From: Enoplosus armatus
Lineage: Eukaryota; Chordata; Actinopteri; Centrarchiformes; Enoplosidae
Assembly: GCF_043641665.1 (NCBI RefSeq)
Contig: NC_092186.1
Coordinates: 26,383,501 to 26,447,500 of the forward strand
DNA length: 64,000 nt
Direction of reading: 5' to 3'
The notes beneath the pieces were generated by a model. It ran no database searches. It was not told where the DNA came from and saw nothing but the letters and a program-made list of their open reading frames with translations. Both the position numbers and the translations under genes were made by a program. The stretch's first letter is position 1; each line of letters begins with the position of its first letter. Below, one piece after another: positions 62,732 through 64,000 of the stretch.

Positions 62732-62759
62732 ATTCCACTTCATTACAACTTGGGTATTA
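62732..62759 (+). mobile_element. Dispersed repeat family T, short fragment
   Basis: Shares ATTACAACTTGGGT and flanks with the start of the 33811 copy. Confidence 0.35.
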
Positions 62760-63704
62760 ATTGGAAAGCGCGGTGACATCTCTACATCAAAGTCCAACAG
62801 ATCGACAAGCACAAGCAGTCAGCTGTAAGCCTGTTGGATTTAATGTAAGTTGTTATGCTCAGATGCATCCTCTAAATGAATGTAATGTAATGGGCAACAG
62901 GACCTGTGCAGTGAACAACTTAATTCAGCAACTGAGAAGATCTTTGGAGTTTCCTTAATATAAATTTTACCTTTTTATTTTTCTTTTGGCAAATTAATTC
63001 GAACAAGGACATTTTTTTCATTTAAGCCATTTTACCAGCTTCACTAGGAGGTGACCCCTACGCTAAAGGAAGCATTGGAACTCTTGTGGGGAACAATGAG
63101 AAGCACTAAGCACGGGTACACTGTACCTGTGAGCCGTGGTCCCAGATCTCAGCTATTAACCACAGTGGCATCATTACTGATAGAAATGATGGCCAAAACA
63201 AAACCAAAAAAAGATTGTAATACTCTGTAATCATCCTTTAATAGCTCATATGAGGGCATTTCCTGATATAAAAAAAAGATTGAAAAAAAAACAAAAAAAC
63301 AAAGATAGGCGCTAAAGAGAGAAGGTCATGTGAAAGAGAGGGAACTCCCGCAGAGAATTCCATTTTCCAAACACCAGCTCTCTTTTTTTAGACAGACAGC
63401 AGCCTTGGTCCAGGCTGTAACAAACACGGAAAAAAAGAAATACTGCAAAGCCCTCCGCCCATAAGCCATCAGTCATCTGTGAAAACAAAACCCAAACCAA
63501 GAGGACAAAGCACACTCGATAAATCAAACACTGTCTTAATTACACAAATTAGGCCCAAGACAGAGCCCCTCTTTTTAAACACTGTTGATCACACTCCCAT
63601 TGTGATTGTTGTCCTTCTAACATTGTTTGACTTTTTGTGTACTTGGCAACCTACTTGATACTGTGGGGACATAGTGAGAGCCCTCTCCTTCTCTCTCTGT
63701 TGTG

Positions 63705-63728
63705 GTGTGTGTGTGTGTGTGTGTGTGT
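63705..63728. repeat. (GT)12 microsatellite
   Basis: Pure GT run. Confidence 0.9.
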
Positions 63729-64000
63729 TTTAAGCTTTCATCACACGTGTGTCATAGCTCTCCGTAACTCTGTTAATCTATCCCTGGTACTCCTGGCAGC
63801 ACCCAGAGGTGCTTTTTCTAACTTCGGACTTGGTTGGCAGAGAGGGAAGCAGGCTGCCCCCGAAAAGCGTGTAATAAAATGACCTCACACACGCTCTGGC
63901 ACAGATAGTGCATACACACACTCTGACACACATACAGCTGGCACCAGAGTTTCTGGATTTCCCCCCTTCGATAATTGTGTTTGCCTGGGACCTGCAGTGA

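Larger units (their letters stand above)
60950..64000. other. Intergenic to window end, no gene recognised
   Basis: Holds (CA)n at 61983-62021, a family T fragment at 62732-62759 and (GT)n at 63705-63728. No coding exon or RNA gene recognised. Confidence 0.5.

Overview
This 64 kb window looks like teleost (ray-finned fish) nuclear DNA. It has one compact intron-containing vertebrate gene with canonical GT-AG introns. It is full of (CA)n/(GA)n microsatellites, G-homopolymers, fish-type TIR/MITE elements and 5'-truncated LINE tails, and it has no bacterial operon structure, CRISPR array or phage module. A spiny-rayed (percomorph) fish is my inference from the repeat flavour.

Layout. At 1-5,445 lies the apparent 3' end of a + strand gene: a pyrimidine-rich splice acceptor at 69-70, then a long non-coding stretch ending in a good poly(A) signal at 5,419. 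KLF2 synteny suggests eps15l1, but the few coding residues cannot prove it. At 13,005-15,960 is the only gene I can read completely: a three-exon minus-strand Kruppel-like factor of the KLF2 type. It encodes 422 aa with three C2H2 fingers ending HMKRHM, and has a TATA/CCAAT/MEF2 promoter upstream and a roughly 1 kb 3'UTR with three clustered Pumilio-type sites. The two genes converge across a 7.6 kb gap, as EPS15L1 and KLF2 do in mammals.

From 16.3 kb to 64 kb I find no host protein-coding exon. This is a 48 kb stretch of intergenic or very long intronic DNA with two promoter-like islands (about 24.45 kb and 50.35 kb) and many mobile elements. These include non-autonomous hAT-like elements with 8-bp duplications, TTAA-bounded MITEs, a 496 bp solo LTR nested in an older repeat, three LINE 3' pieces whose coding remains can be read (one with an open 89-codon ORF2 end and a perfect 18-bp hairpin in its 3'UTR) plus shorter tail or fragment pieces, a four-copy SINE-like family and a 204 bp inverted-repeat element.

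The identifiable biology is the transcription factor klf2 and its regulatory context (MEF2 input, CACCC boxes, mRNA turnover sites, phosphodegrons in the protein). I see no multi-gene undescribed system. The most unusual items are the unexplained TATA/MEF2/CACCC island at 24.45 kb, the LINE 3'UTR hairpin and the Pumilio-site cluster.
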